From assembly GCF_040115645.1 (NCBI RefSeq), contig NW_027096008.1:868001-932000 (forward strand): a DNA stretch of 64,000 nucleotides, read 5' to 3'. Within the stretch, counting starts at the first letter, position 1. Each line of letters begins with the position of its first letter. The position numbers were made by a program, and so were the translations under genes. A model generated the notes under the pieces. It saw only the letters and a list, made by a program, of their open reading frames with translations, had not been told where the DNA came from and searched no databases. The stretch comes from Euwallacea fornicatus. Its lineage: Eukaryota; Arthropoda; Insecta; Coleoptera; Curculionidae. Shown here piece by piece: positions 12,271 to 25,722 of the stretch.

Positions 12271-14834
12271 ATTATGTGCTCAAACACACAACTTTTGTGA
12301 CTTTTCCAATTTTGAAGCTCGATAACTTCGGCAAATGTGGACCAAATTTGTTAACCAAAGTGTCAAATTCATCAGCTCGACGAGATCTTTAAAATGACAC
12401 AACAATTCATGATTGCATCTTGTTGAATTTCCAAGAAAAATAGTACTTTATGTGCTCAAACACACAACTTTTGTGACTTTTCAAACTTTGAAGTTCGATA
12501 ACTTCGGCAAATGTGGACCAAATTTGTTAACCAAAGTGTCAAATTCATCAGCTCGACGAGATCTTTAAAATGACACAACAATTCATGATTGCATCTTGTT
12601 GAATTTCCAAGAAAAATAGTACTTTATGTGCTCAAACACACAACTTTTGTGACTTTTCCAATTTTGAAGCTCGATAACTTTGGCAAATGTGGACCAAATT
12701 TGTTAAACAAAGTGTCAAATTAATCAGCTCGACAAGGTTATGAAGATGTCACAACACACCATGATTACATCTTGTTGAACTTCCAAGAAAAATAGTACTT
12801 TATATGCTCAAACACACATATTTTGTGACTTTTCAAACTCTGAAGCTCGATAACTTTGGCAAATGTGGACCAAATTTGTTACACAAAGTGTCAAAGTAAT
12901 CACCTCAACGAGATTTTGAAGATGTCACAACACATAATGATTACCTCTTGTTGAACTTCCAAGAAAAATAGTACTTTATGTGCTCAAACACACAACTTTT
13001 GTGACTTTTCAAACTTTGAAGCTCGATAACTTCGGCAAATGTGGACCAAATTTCTTAAACAAAGTGTCAAATTAATTAGCTCGACGAGATTTTGAATATG
13101 TCACAACACATCATGATTGCATCTTGTTGAATTTCCAAGAAAAATAGTACTTTATGTGCTCAAACACACAACTTTTGTGACTTTTCAAACTTTGAGGCTC
13201 GATAACTTCGGCAAATGTGGACCAAATTTCTTAAACAAAGTGTCAAATTAATTAGCTCGACGAGATTTTGAATATGTCACAACACATCATGATTGCATCT
13301 TGTTGAATTTCCAAGAAAAATAGTACATTATGTGCTCAAACACACAACTTTTGTGACTTTTCCAATTTTGAAGCTCGATAACTTCGGCAAATGTGGACCA
13401 AATTTGTTAACCAAAGTGTCAAATTCATCAGCTCGACGAGATCTTTAAAATGACACAACAATTCATGATTGCATCTTGTTGAATTTCCAAGAAAAATAGT
13501 ACTTTATGTGCTCAAACACAGAACTTTTGTGACTTTTCCAATTTTGAAGCTCGATAACTTTGGCAAATGTGGACCAAATTTGTTAAACAAAGTGTCAAAT
13601 TAATCAGCTCGACAAGGTTATGAAGATGTCACAACACACCATGATTACATCTTGTTGAACTTCCAAGAAAAATAGTACTTTATATGCTCAGACACACATA
13701 TTTTGTGACTTTTCAAACTCTGAAGCTCGATAACTTTGGCAAATGTGGACCAAATTTGTTACACAAAGTGTCAAAGTAATCAGCTCGACGAGATCTTTAA
13801 AATGACACAACAATTCATGATTGCATCTTGTTGAATTTCCAAGAAAAATAGTACTTTATGTGCTCAAACACACAACTTTTGTGACTTTTCAAACTTTGAA
13901 GTTCGATAACTTCGGCAAATGTGGACCAAATTTCTTAAACAAAGTGTCAAATTAATTAGCTCGACGAGATTTTGAATATGTCACAACACATCATGATTGC
14001 ATCTTGTTGAATTTCCAAGAAAAATAGTACTTTATGTGCTCAAACACACAACTTTTGTGACTTTTCAAACTTTGAGGCTCGATAACTTCGGCAAATGTGG
14101 ACCAAATTTCTTAAACAAAGTGTCAAATTAATTAGCTCGACGAGATTTTGAATATGTCACAACACATCATGATTGCATCTTGTTGAATTTCCAAGAAAAA
14201 TAGTACTTTATGTGCTCAAACACACAACTTTTGTGACTTTTCCAATTTTCAAGCTCGATAACTTCGGCAAATGTGGACCAAATTTGTTAACCAAAGTGTC
14301 AAATTCATCAGCTCGACGAGATCTTTAAAATGACACAACAATTCATGATTGCATCTTGTTGAATTTCCAAGAAAAATAGTACTTTATGTGCTCAAACACA
14401 CAACTTTTGTGACTTTTCAAACTTTGAAGCTCGATAACTTCGGCAAATGTGGACCAAATTTGTTAACCAAAGTGTCAAATTCATCAGCTCGACGAGACCT
14501 TTAAAATGACACAACAATTCATGATTGCATCTTGTTGAATTTCCAAGAAAAATAGTACTTTATGTGCTCAAACACACAACTTTTGTGACTTTTCAAACTT
14601 TGAAGTTTGATAACTTCGGCAAATGTGGACCAAATTTGTTAACCAAAGTGTCAAATTCATCAGCTCGACGAGATCTTTAAAATGACACAACAATTCATGA
14701 TTGCATCTTGTTGAATTTCCAAGAAAAATAGTACTTTATGTGCTCAAACACTCAACTTTTGTGACTTTTCAAATTTTGAAGCTCGATAACTTTGGCAAAT
14801 GTGGACCAAATTTGTTAAACAAAGTGTCAAATTA
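12271..14834. repeat. Five-monomer (880-bp) mosaic block
   Basis: The gacaagg landmark occurs at 11851, 12731 and 13611, two equal steps of 880 bp (5 x 176). The match 11851-12270 with 12731-13150 reads as the same sequence and then breaks at gtacatta against gtacttta, so the later monomers were shuffled. One private change, gctcagacac, is seen near 13687. From about 13.8 to 14.8 kb the array returns to runs of the atctttaaaatgacac monomer type. No gene is visible. Confidence 0.8.
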
Positions 14835-16012
14835 ATCAGCTCGACGAGATCTTTAAAATGACACAACAATTCATGATTGCATCTTGTTGAATTTCCAAGA
14901 AAAATAGTACATTATGTGCTCAAACACACAACTTTTGTGACTTTTCAAACTTTGAAGCTCGATAGCTTCGGCAAATGAAGACCAAATTTGTTAAACAAAG
15001 TGTCAAAGTAATCACCTCAACGAGATTTTGAAGATGTCACAACACATCATGATTGCATCTTGTTGAACTTCCAAGAAAAATAGTACTTTATGTGCTCAAA
15101 CACACATATTTTGTGACTTTTCAAACTTTGAAGCTCGATAGCTTCGGCAAATGAAGACCAAATTTCTTAAACAAAGTGTCAAAGTAATCACCTCAACGAG
15201 ATTTTAAAGATGTCACAACACATCATGATTACATCTTGTTGAACTTCCAAGAAAAATAGTACTTTATGTGCTCAAACACACATATTTTGTGACTTTTCAA
15301 ACTCTGAAGCTCGATAACTTCGGCAAATGTGGACCAAATTTCTTAAACAAAGTGTCAAATTAGTAAGCTCAACGAGATTTTGAAGATGTCACAACAAATC
15401 ATGATTGCATCTTGTTGAATTTCCAAAAAAAATAGTACTTTATGTGCTCAAACACACAACTTTTGTGACTTTTCCAATTTTGAAGCTCGATAACTTCGGC
15501 AAATGTGGACCAAATTTCTTAAACAAAGTGTCAAATTAATCAGCTCAACGAGATTTTGAATATGTCACAACACATCATCATTGCATCTTGTTGAACTTCC
15601 AAGAAAAATAGTACATTATGTGCTCAAACACACAAATTTTGTGACTTTTCAAACTTTGAAGCTCGATAGCTTCGGCAAATGAAGACCAAATTTGTTAAAC
15701 AAAGTGTCAAAGTAATCACCTCAACGAGATTTTGAAGATGTCACAACACATCATGATTACCTCTTGTTGAACTTCCAAGAAAAATAGTACTTTATGTGCT
15801 CAAACACACAACTTTTGTGACTTTTCAAACTTTGAAGCTCGATAACTTCGGCAAATGTGGACCACATTTCTTAAACAAAGTGTCAAATTAATTAGCTCGA
15901 CGAGATTTTGAATATGTCACAACACATCATGATTGCATCTTGTTGAATTTCCAAGAAAAATAGTACTTTATGTGCTCAAACACACAACTTTTGTGACTTT
16001 TCAAACTTTGAG
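14835..16012. repeat. 12-monomer repeat, copy 1 (offset 2112 bp)
   Basis: Matches 16947-18124 at exactly 2112 bp (12 x 176). Shared rare marks are gtacattatg with cacaaatttt (15631 and 17743), ccaaaaaaaatag (near 15425 and 17537) and ggaccacatt (15859 and 17971). A single difference was seen at 15363 (g here, a in copy 2). A short patch near 15.8 kb differs in several bases (tcaaactttg here, tccaattttg in copy 2), which looks like local gene conversion from another monomer type. Confidence 0.87.
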
Positions 16013-16946
16013 GCTCGATAACTTCGGCAAATGTGGACCAAATTTCTTAAACAAAGTGTCAAATTAATTAGCTCGACGAGATTTTGAATATGTCACAACA
16101 CATCATGATTGCATCTTGTTGAATTTCCAAGAAAAATAGTACTTTATGTGCTCAAACACACAACTTTTGTGACTTTTCCAATTTTGAAGCTCGATAACTT
16201 CGGCAAATGTGGACCAAATTTGTTAACCAAAGTGTCAAATTCATCAGCTCGACGAGATCTTTAAAATGACACAACAATTCATGATTGCATCTTGTTGAAT
16301 TTCCAAGAAAAATAGTACATTATGTGCTCAAACACACAACTTTTGTGACTTTTCAAAATTTGAAGCTCGAAAGCTTCGGCAAATGAAGACCAAATTTGTT
16401 AAACAAAGTGTCAAATTAATCAGCTCAACGAGATTTTGAAGATGTCACAACACATGATGATTGCATCTTGTTGAATTTCCAAGAAAAATAGTACTTTATG
16501 TGCTCAAACACACAACTTTTGTGACTTTTCAAACTTTGAAGCTCGATAACTTCGGCAAATGTGGACCAAATTTGTTAAACAAAGTGTCAAATTAATTAGC
16601 TCGACGAGATTTTGAATATGTCACAACACATCATGATTGCATCTTGTTGAATTTCCAAGAAAAATAGTACTTTATGTGCTCAAACACACATATTTTGTGA
16701 CTTTTCAAACTCTGAAGCTCGATAACTTTGGCAAATGTGGACCAAATTTGTTACACAAAGTGTCAAAGTAATCACCTCAACGAGATTTTGAAGATGTCAC
16801 AACACATCATGATTACATCTTGTTGAACTTCCAAGAAAAATAGTACTTTATGTGCTCAAACACACAACTTTTGTGACTTTTCAAACTTTGAAGTTCGATA
16901 ACTTCGGCAAATGTGGACCAAATTTGTTAACCAAAGTGTCAAATTC
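16013..16946. repeat. Monomers between the 12-monomer copies
   Basis: About 5.3 monomers of left-domain types, including one with gctcgaaagcttcgg near 16370. That variant also occurs near 1055, 19889, 22177 and 27103. No gene or other element is visible. Confidence 0.78.
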
Positions 16947-18124
16947 ATCAGCTCGACGAGATCTTTAAAATGACACAACAATTCATGATTGCATCTTGTT
17001 GAATTTCCAAGAAAAATAGTACATTATGTGCTCAAACACACAACTTTTGTGACTTTTCAAACTTTGAAGCTCGATAGCTTCGGCAAATGAAGACCAAATT
17101 TGTTAAACAAAGTGTCAAAGTAATCACCTCAACGAGATTTTGAAGATGTCACAACACATCATGATTGCATCTTGTTGAACTTCCAAGAAAAATAGTACTT
17201 TATGTGCTCAAACACACATATTTTGTGACTTTTCAAACTTTGAAGCTCGATAGCTTCGGCAAATGAAGACCAAATTTCTTAAACAAAGTGTCAAAGTAAT
17301 CACCTCAACGAGATTTTAAAGATGTCACAACACATCATGATTACATCTTGTTGAACTTCCAAGAAAAATAGTACTTTATGTGCTCAAACACACATATTTT
17401 GTGACTTTTCAAACTCTGAAGCTCGATAACTTCGGCAAATGTGGACCAAATTTCTTAAACAAAGTGTCAAATTAATAAGCTCAACGAGATTTTGAAGATG
17501 TCACAACAAATCATGATTGCATCTTGTTGAATTTCCAAAAAAAATAGTACTTTATGTGCTCAAACACACAACTTTTGTGACTTTTCCAATTTTGAAGCTC
17601 GATAACTTCGGCAAATGTGGACCAAATTTCTTAAACAAAGTGTCAAATTAATCAGCTCAACGAGATTTTGAATATGTCACAACACATCATCATTGCATCT
17701 TGTTGAACTTCCAAGAAAAATAGTACATTATGTGCTCAAACACACAAATTTTGTGACTTTTCAAACTTTGAAGCTCGATAGCTTCGGCAAATGAAGACCA
17801 AATTTGTTAAACAAAGTGTCAAAGTAATCACCTCAACGAGATTTTGAAGATGTCACAACACATCATGATTACCTCTTGTTGAACTTCCAAGAAAAATAGT
17901 ACTTTATGTGCTCAAACACACAACTTTTGTGACTTTTCCAATTTTGAAGCTCGATAACTTCGGCAAATGTGGACCACATTTCTTAAACAAAGTGTCAAAT
18001 TAATTAGCTCGACGAGATTTTGAATATGTCACAACACATCATGATTGCATCTTGTTGAATTTCCAAGAAAAATAGTACTTTATGTGCTCAAACACACAAC
18101 TTTTGTGACTTTTCAAACTTTGAA
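16947..18124. repeat. 12-monomer repeat, copy 2
   Basis: Partner of 14835-16012 at 2112 bp. Its last part (from 17717) is also the start of the 15-monomer repeat that recurs at 20359, so two duplication events of different length overlap here. Confidence 0.87.
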
Positions 18125-19256
18125 GCTCGATAACTTCGGCAAATGTGGACCAAATTTGTTAAACAAAGTGTCAAATTAATTAGCTCGACGAGATTTTGAA
18201 TATGTCACAACACATCATGATTGCATCTTGTTGAATTTCCAAGAAAAATAGTACTTTATGTGCTCAAACACACATATTTTGTGACTTTTCAAACTCTGAA
18301 GCTCGATAACTTTGGCAAATGTGGACCAAATTTGTTACACAAAGTGTCAAAGTAATCACCTCAACGAGATTTTGAAGATGTCACAACACATCATGATTAC
18401 ATCTTGTTGAACTTCCAAGAAAAATAGTACTTTATATGCTCAAACACACATATTTTGTGACTTTTCCAATTTTGAAGCTCGATAACTTTGGCAAATGTGG
18501 ACCAAATTTGTTAAACAAAGTGTCAAATTAATCAGCTCGACAAGGTTATGAAGATGTCACAACACACCATGATTACATCTTGTTGAACTTCCAAGAAAAA
18601 TAGTACTTTATATGCTCAAACACACATATTTTGTGACTTTTCAAACTCTGAAGCTCGATAACTTTGGCAAATGTGGACCAAATTTGTTACACAAAGTGTC
18701 AAAGTAATCACCTCAACGAGATTTTGAAGATGTCACAACACATAATGATTACCTCTTGTTGAACTTCCAAGAAAAATAGTACTTTATGTGCTCAAACACA
18801 CAACTTTTGTGACTTTTCAAACTTTGAAGCTCGATAACTTCGGCAAATGTGGACCAAATTTCTTAAACAAAGTGTCAAATTAATTAGCTCGACGAGATTT
18901 TGAATATGTCACAACACATCATGATTGCATCTTGTTGAATTTCCAAGAAAAATAGTACTTTATGTGCTCAAACACACAACTTTTGTGACTTTTCAAACTT
19001 TGAGGCTCGATAACTTCGGCAAATGTGGACCAAATTTCTTAAACAAAGTGTCAAATTAATTAGCTCGACGAGATTTTGAATATGTCACAACACATCATGA
19101 TTGCATCTTGTTGAATTTCCAAGAAAAATAGTACTTTATGTGCTCAAACACACATATTTTGTGACTTTTCAAACTCTGAAGCTCGATAACTTTGGCAAAT
19201 GTGGACCAAATTTGTTACACAAAGTGTCAAAGTAATCACCTGAACGAGATTTTGAA
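17717..19256. repeat. 15-monomer repeat, copy 1 (offset 2642 bp)
   Basis: Matches 20359-21898 at 2642 bp, which is 15 x 176 plus 2; the extra 2 bp come from the 178-bp monomer at 19713. Shared marks include cacaaatttt (17743 and 20385), ggaccacatt (17971 and 20613) and a tatatgctc monomer with tccaattttg (18436 and 21078). Near 19039 copy 1 has tttcttaaac where copy 2 has tttgttaaac. After 19256 the copies diverge (cacctgaacg against cacctcaacg). Confidence 0.87.
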
Positions 19257-20358
19257 GATGTCACAACACATAATGATTACCTCTTGTTGAACTTCCAAGA
19301 AAAATAGTACTTTATGTGCTCAAACACACAACTTTTGTGACTTTTCAAACTTTGAAGCTCGATAACTTCGGCAAATGTGGACCAAATTTGTTAACCAAAG
19401 TGTCAAATTCATCAGCTCGACGAGATCTTTAAAATGACACAACAATTCATGATTGCATCTTGTTGAATTTCCAAGAAAAATAGTACTTTATGTGCTCAAA
19501 CACACAACTTTTGTGACTTTTCAAACTTTGAAGCTCGATAACTTCGGCAAATGTGGACCAAATTTGTTAACCAAAGTGTCAAATTCATCAGCTCGACGAG
19601 ATCTTTAAAATGACACAACAATTCATGATTGCATCTTGTTGAATTTCCAAGAAAAATAGTACTTTATGTGCTCAAACACTCAACTTTTGTGACTTTTCAA
19701 ATTTTGAAGCTCGATAACTTTGGCAAATGTGGACCAAATTTGTTAAACAAAGTGTCAAATTAATCAGATCGACGAGATCTTTAAAATGACACAACAATAT
19801 TCATGATTGCATCTTGTTGAATTTCCAAGAAAAATAGTACATTATGTGCTCAAACACACAACTTTTGTGACTTTTCAAAATTTGAAGCTCGAAAGCTTCG
19901 GCAAATGAAGACCAAATTTGTTAAACAAAGTGTCAAATTAATCAGCTCAACGAGATTTTGAAGATGTCACAACACATGATGATTGCATCTTGTTGAATTT
20001 CCAAGAAAAATAGTACTTTATGTGCTCAAACACACATATTTTGTGACTTTTCAAACTCTGAAGCTCGATAACTTTGGCAAATGTGGACCAAATTTGTTAC
20101 ACAAAGTGTCAAAGTAATCACCTCAACGAGATTTTGAAGATGTCACAACACATCATGATTACATCTTGTTGAACTTCCAAGAAAAATAGTACTTTATGTG
20201 CTCAAACACACATATTTTGTGACTTTTCAAACTCTGAAGCTCAATAACTTCGGCAAATGTGGACCAAATTTCTTAAACAAACTGTCAAGTTAATAAGCTC
20301 AACGAGATTTTGAAGATGTCACAACACATCATGATTGCATCTTGTTGAATTTCCAAGA
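19257..20358. repeat. Left-type monomers between the 15-monomer copies
   Basis: About six monomers, including the 178-bp unit at 19713 followed by a gctcgaaagc monomer. The stretch of about 19.5-20.0 kb recurs at about 26.7-27.2 kb at an offset of 7214 bp (41 monomers minus 2 bp, the net of one +2 monomer and two -2 monomers lying between). Confidence 0.82.
19713..19890 (+). repeat. 178-bp monomer with 2-bp insertion
   Basis: The spacing from gataac at 19713 to the next unit start (gaaagc) at 19891 is 178 bp. The extra two bases are in caatattcatg, where neighbours read caattcatg. The same unit also carries cagatcgacg in place of cagctcgacg. An identical unit lies at 26927-27104, so the two descend from a single duplicated segment. 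Confidence 0.93.
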
Positions 20359-21898
20359 AAAATAGTACATTATGTGCTCAAACACACAAATTTTGTGACT
20401 TTTCAAACTTTGAAGCTCGATAGCTTCGGCAAATGAAGACCAAATTTGTTAAACAAAGTGTCAAAGTAATCACCTCAACGAGATTTTGAAGATGTCACAA
20501 CACATCATGATTACCTCTTGTTGAACTTCCAAGAAAAATAGTACTTTATGTGCTCAAACACACAACTTTTGTGACTTTTCCAATTTTGAAGCTCGATAAC
20601 TTCGGCAAATGTGGACCACATTTCTTAAACAAAGTGTCAAATTAATTAGCTCGACGAGATTTTGAATATGTCACAACACATCATGATTGCATCTTGTTGA
20701 ATTTCCAAGAAAAATAGTACTTTATGTGCTCAAACACACAACTTTTGTGACTTTTCAAACTTTGAAGCTCGATAACTTCGGCAAATGTGGACCAAATTTG
20801 TTAAACAAAGTGTCAAATTAATTAGCTCGACGAGATTTTGAATATGTCACAACACATCATGATTGCATCTTGTTGAATTTCCAAGAAAAATAGTACTTTA
20901 TGTGCTCAAACACACATATTTTGTGACTTTTCAAACTCTGAAGCTCGATAACTTTGGCAAATGTGGACCAAATTTGTTACACAAAGTGTCAAAGTAATCA
21001 CCTCAACGAGATTTTGAAGATGTCACAACACATCATGATTACATCTTGTTGAACTTCCAAGAAAAATAGTACTTTATATGCTCAAACACACATATTTTGT
21101 GACTTTTCCAATTTTGAAGCTCGATAACTTTGGCAAATGTGGACCAAATTTGTTAAACAAAGTGTCAAATTAATCAGCTCGACAAGGTTATGAAGATGTC
21201 ACAACACACCATGATTACATCTTGTTGAACTTCCAAGAAAAATAGTACTTTATATGCTCAAACACACATATTTTGTGACTTTTCAAACTCTGAAGCTCGA
21301 TAACTTTGGCAAATGTGGACCAAATTTGTTACACAAAGTGTCAAAGTAATCACCTCAACGAGATTTTGAAGATGTCACAACACATAATGATTACCTCTTG
21401 TTGAACTTCCAAGAAAAATAGTACTTTATGTGCTCAAACACACAACTTTTGTGACTTTTCAAACTTTGAAGCTCGATAACTTCGGCAAATGTGGACCAAA
21501 TTTCTTAAACAAAGTGTCAAATTAATTAGCTCGACGAGATTTTGAATATGTCACAACACATCATGATTGCATCTTGTTGAATTTCCAAGAAAAATAGTAC
21601 TTTATGTGCTCAAACACACAACTTTTGTGACTTTTCAAACTTTGAGGCTCGATAACTTCGGCAAATGTGGACCAAATTTGTTAAACAAAGTGTCAAATTA
21701 ATTAGCTCGACGAGATTTTGAATATGTCACAACACATCATGATTGCATCTTGTTGAATTTCCAAGAAAAATAGTACTTTATGTGCTCAAACACACATATT
21801 TTGTGACTTTTCAAACTCTGAAGCTCGATAACTTTGGCAAATGTGGACCAAATTTGTTACACAAAGTGTCAAAGTAATCACCTCAACGAGATTTTGAA
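20359..21898. repeat. 15-monomer repeat, copy 2
   Basis: Partner of 17717-19256 at 2642 bp. Part of it recurs a third time from about 25891, where the tatatgctc monomer at 21078 matches 26178 at 5100 bp. This third copy makes up much of the left-type island inside the right domain. Confidence 0.87.
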
Positions 21899-22540
21899 GA
21901 TGTCACAACACATGATGATTGCATCTTGTTGAACTTCCAAGAAAAATAGTACTTTATGTGCTCAAACACACATATTTTGTGACTTTTCAAACTTTGAAGT
22001 TCGATAACTTCGGCAAATGTGGACCAAATTTGTTAACCAAAGTGTCAAATTCATCAGCTCGACGAGATCTTTAAAATGACTCAACAATTCATGATTACCT
22101 CTTGTTGAACTTCCAAGAAAAATAGTACTTTATGTGCTCAAACACACAACTTTTGTGACTTTTCAAAATTTGAAGCTCGAAAGCTTCGGCAAATGAAGAC
22201 CAAATTTGTTAAACAAAGTGTCAAATTAATCAGCTCAACGAGATTTTGAAGATGTCACAACACATGATGATTGCATCTTGTTGAACTTCCAAGAAAAATA
22301 GTACTTTATGTGCTCAAACACACATATTTTGTGACTTTTCAAACTTTGAAGCTCGATAGCTTCGGCAAATGAAGACCAAATTTCTTAAACAAAGTGTCAA
22401 AGTAATCAGCTCGACGAGATCTTTAAAATGACACAACAATTCATGATTGCATCTTGTTGAATTTCCAAGAAAAATAGTACTTTATGTGCTCAAACACACA
22501 ACTTTTGTGACTTTTCAAACTTTGAAGCTCGATAACTTTG
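21899..22540. repeat. Last left-domain monomers before the family change
   Basis: About 3.6 monomers of left types, including the private change atgactcaac near 22079 and a gctcgaaagc monomer near 22177. Downstream of about 22.5 kb new monomer families begin to appear. No gene is visible. Confidence 0.78.
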
Positions 22541-23936
22541 GCAAATGTGGACCAAATTTGTTAAACAAAGTGTCAAATTAATTAGCTCGACGAGATTTTG
22601 AATATGTCACAACACATCATGATTGCATCTTGTTGAATTTCCAAGAAAAATAGTACTTTATGTGCTCAAACACACATATTTTGTGACTTTTCAAACTCTG
22701 AAGCTCGATAACTTTGGCAAATGTGGACCAAATTTGTTACACAAAGTGTCAAAGTAATCACCTCAACGAGATTTTGAAGATGTCACAACACATCATGATT
22801 ACATCTTGTTGAACTTCCAAGAAAAATAGTACTTTATGTGCTCAAACACACATATTTTGTGACTTTTCAAACTCTGAAGCTCAATAACTTCGGCAAATGT
22901 GGACCAAATTTCTTAAACAAACTGTCAAGTTAATAAGCTCAACGAGATTTTGAAGATGTCACAACAAATCATGATTGCATCTTGTTGAATTTCCAAAAAA
23001 AATAGTACTTTATGTGCTCAAACACACAACTTTTGTGACTTTTCCAATTTTGAAGCTCGATAACTTCGGCAAATGTGGACCAAATTTCTTAAACAAAGTG
23101 TCAAAGTAATCACCACAACGAGATTTTAAAGATGTCACAACACATCATTTTTACATCTTGTTGAACTTCCAAGAAAAATAGTACTTTATGTGCTCAAACA
23201 CACAACTTTTGTGACTTTTCCAATTTTGAAGCTCGATAACTTCGGCAAATGTGGACCAAATTTGTTAACCAAAGTGTCAAATTCATCAGCTCGACGAGAT
23301 CTTTAAAATGACAAAACAATTCATGATTGCATCTTGTTGAATTTCCAAGAAAAATAGTACTTTATGTGCTCAAACACACAACTTTTGTGACTTTTCAAAC
23401 TTTGAAGCTCGATAACTTCGGCAAATGTGGACCAAATTTGTTAAACAAAGTGTCAAATTAATTAGCTCGACGAGATTTTGAATATGTCACAACACATCAT
23501 GATTGCATCTTGTTGAATTTCCAAGAAAAATAGTACTTTATGTGCTCAAACACACATATTTTGTGACTTTTCAAACTCTGAAGCTCGATAACTTTGGCAA
23601 ATGTGGACCAAATTTGTTACACAAAGTGTCAAAGTAATCACCTCAACGAGATTTTGAAGATGTCACAACACATCATGATTACATCTTGTTGAACTTCCAA
23701 GAAAAATAGTACTTTATGTGCTCAAACACACAACTTGTGTGACTTCAAATTTTGAAGCTCGATAACTTCGGCAAATGTGGACCAAATTTGCTAACCAAAG
23801 TGTCAAATTCATCAGCTCGACGAGATCTTTAAAATGACACAACAATTCATGATTGCATCTTGTTGAATTTCCAAGAAAAATAGTACTTTATGTGCTCAAA
23901 CACACAACTTTTGTGACTTTTCAAACTTTGAAGCTC

Positions 23937-24110
23937 GATAACTTCGGCAAATGTGGACCAAATTTGTTAAACAAAGTGTCAAATTAATTAGCTCGACGAG
24001 ATTTTGAATATGTCACAACACATCATGATTGCATCTTGTTGAATTTCCAAGAAAAATAGTACTTTATGTGCTCAAACACACAACTTGTGTGACTTCAAAT
24101 TTTGAAGCTC
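23937..24110 (+). repeat. Example of the 174-bp monomer family
   Basis: The spacing from gataac at 23937 to gatagc at 24111 is 174 bp. The two missing bases fall in the T-tract region, which reads acttgtgtgacttcaaa where the standard unit has acttttgtgacttttcaaa. About thirty monomers carry this change. All those I found lie between 23.7 and 61.9 kb, none in the left domain. Other positions include 29535, 31467, 41477, 44809, 53601, 57997 and 61513 (each the a of acttgtgtga). Confidence 0.93.
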
Positions 24111-24134
24111 GATAGCTTCGGCAAATGAAGACCA

Positions 24135-24151
24135 ACTTTGTTAAACAAAGT
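24135..24151. repeat. 17-bp perfect inverted repeat (example)
   Basis: The sequence ACTTTGTTAAACAAAGT has two 8-bp arms around one central base. It sits just after a 174-bp type junction, in monomers reading gaagaccaactttg. The standard monomer has aaatttgttaaacaaag at this place, where only 6-bp arms pair, so the a-to-c change lengthens the dyad. It recurs in most monomers that follow an acttgtgtga junction. Confidence 0.9.
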
Positions 24152-24451
24152 GTCAAATTAGTTAGCTCGACGAGATTTTGAATATGTCCCAACACATCAT
24201 GATTGCATCTTGTTGAATTTCCAAGAAAAATAGTACTTTATGTGCTCAAACACACATATTTTGTGACTTTTCAAACTTTGAAGCTCGATAACTTCGGCAA
24301 ATGTGGACCAAATTTGTTAAACAAAGTGTCAAATTAATCAGCCCGACGAGATTTTGAATATGTCGCAACACATCATGATTGCATCTTGTTGAATTTCCAA
24401 GAAAAATAGTACTTTATGTGCTCAAACACACATATTTTGTGACTTTTCAAA

Positions 24452-24666
24452 CTCTGAAGCTCGATAACTTTGGCAAAAGTGGACCAAATTTGTTAACCAA
24501 AGTGTCAAATTAATCAGCTCGACGAGATCTTTAAAATGACACAACAATTCATGATTGCATCTTGTTGAATTTCCAAGAAAAATAGTACTTTATGTGCTCA
24601 AACACACAACTTTTGTGACTTTTCAAACTTTGAAGCTCGATAGCTTCGGCAAATGAAGACCAACTT
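24452..24666. repeat. Short linker between duplications
   Basis: About 1.2 monomers, including the ggcaaaagtgg variant that is common in the right domain. No gene is visible. Confidence 0.75.
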
Positions 24667-25722
24667 TGTTAAACAAAGTGTCAAATTAATCAGCTCGACG
24701 AGATTTTGAATATGTCACAACACATCATGATTGCATCTTGTTGAATTTCCAAGAAAAATAGTACTTTATGTGCTCAAACACACATATTTTGTGACTTTTC
24801 AAACTTTGAAGCTCGATAACTTTGGCAAAAGTGGACCAAATTTGTTAACCAAAGTGTCAAATTAATCAGCTCGACGAGATCTTTAAAATGACACAACAAT
24901 TCATGATTGCATCTTGTTGACTTTCCAAGAAAAATAGTACTTTATGTGCTCAAACACACAACTTTTGTGACTTTACAAACTTTGAAGCTCGATAGCTTCG
25001 GCAAATGAAGACCAAATTTGTTAAACAAAGTGTCAAATTAATCAGCTCGACAAGGTTATGAAGATGTCATAACACACCATGATTACATCTTGTTGAACTT
25101 CCAAGAAAAATAGTACTTTATGTGCTCAAACACACAACTTTTGTGACTTTTCAAACTTTGAAGCTCGATGGCTTCGGCAAATGAAGACCAAATTTGTTAA
25201 ACAAAGTGTCAAATTAATCAGCTCGACGAGATTTTGAATATGTCACAACACATCATGATTGCATCTTGTTGAATTTCCAAGAAAAATAGTACTTTATGTG
25301 CTCAAACACACATATTTTGTGACTTTTCAAACTTTGAAGCTCGATAACTTTGGCAAAAGTGGACCAAATTTGTTAACCAAAGTGTCAAATTAATCAGCTC
25401 GACGAGATCTTTAAAATGACACAACAATTCATGATTGCATCTTGTTGACTTTCCAAGAAAAATAGTACTTTATGTGCTCAAACACACAACTTTTGTGACT
25501 TTACAAACTTTGAAGCTCGATAGCTTCGGCAAATGAAGACCAAATTTGTTAAACAAAGTGTCAAATTAATCAGCTCGACAAGGTTATGAAGATGTCATAA
25601 CACACCATGATTACATCTTGTTGAACTTCCAAGAAAAATAGTACTTTATGTGCTCAAACACACAACTTTTGTGACTTTTCAAACTTTGAAGCTCGATGGC
25701 TTCGGCAAATGAAGACCAAATT
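24667..25722. repeat. Two tandem copies of a 3-monomer (528-bp) unit
   Basis: The rare mark ctttacaaac occurs at 24971 and 25499, 528 bp apart (3 x 176). The marks gttgactttccaag, gatgtcataac and gctcgatggc are shared in the same order. The unit boundaries are approximate (24667-25194 and 25195-25722), because neighbours differ by only a few bases. A further ctttacaaac monomer lies at about 30241. Confidence 0.86.

Larger units (their letters stand above)
22541..24451. repeat. 1.9-kb duplication, copy 1 (offset 4750 bp)
   Basis: Matches 27291-29201 at 4750 bp (27 x 176 minus 2). Shared rare marks: catcattttta (about 23145 and 27895), acaaaacaat (23311 and 28061), tttgctaacc (about 23789 and 28539) and two 174-bp monomers (acttgtgtga at 23733 and 24083, against 28483 and 28833). 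I saw no difference on reading. It ends where the text reads actctgaagc here and actttgcagc in copy 2. This block contains the first appearance of the catcattttta and 174-bp monomer types. Confidence 0.9.

Noticed and set aside
24135..24151. Intrinsic transcription terminator
   Set aside because: The palindrome is AT-rich with a 1-base loop and no following T-run. It recurs in dozens of units, so it belongs to the monomer and is not a terminator.
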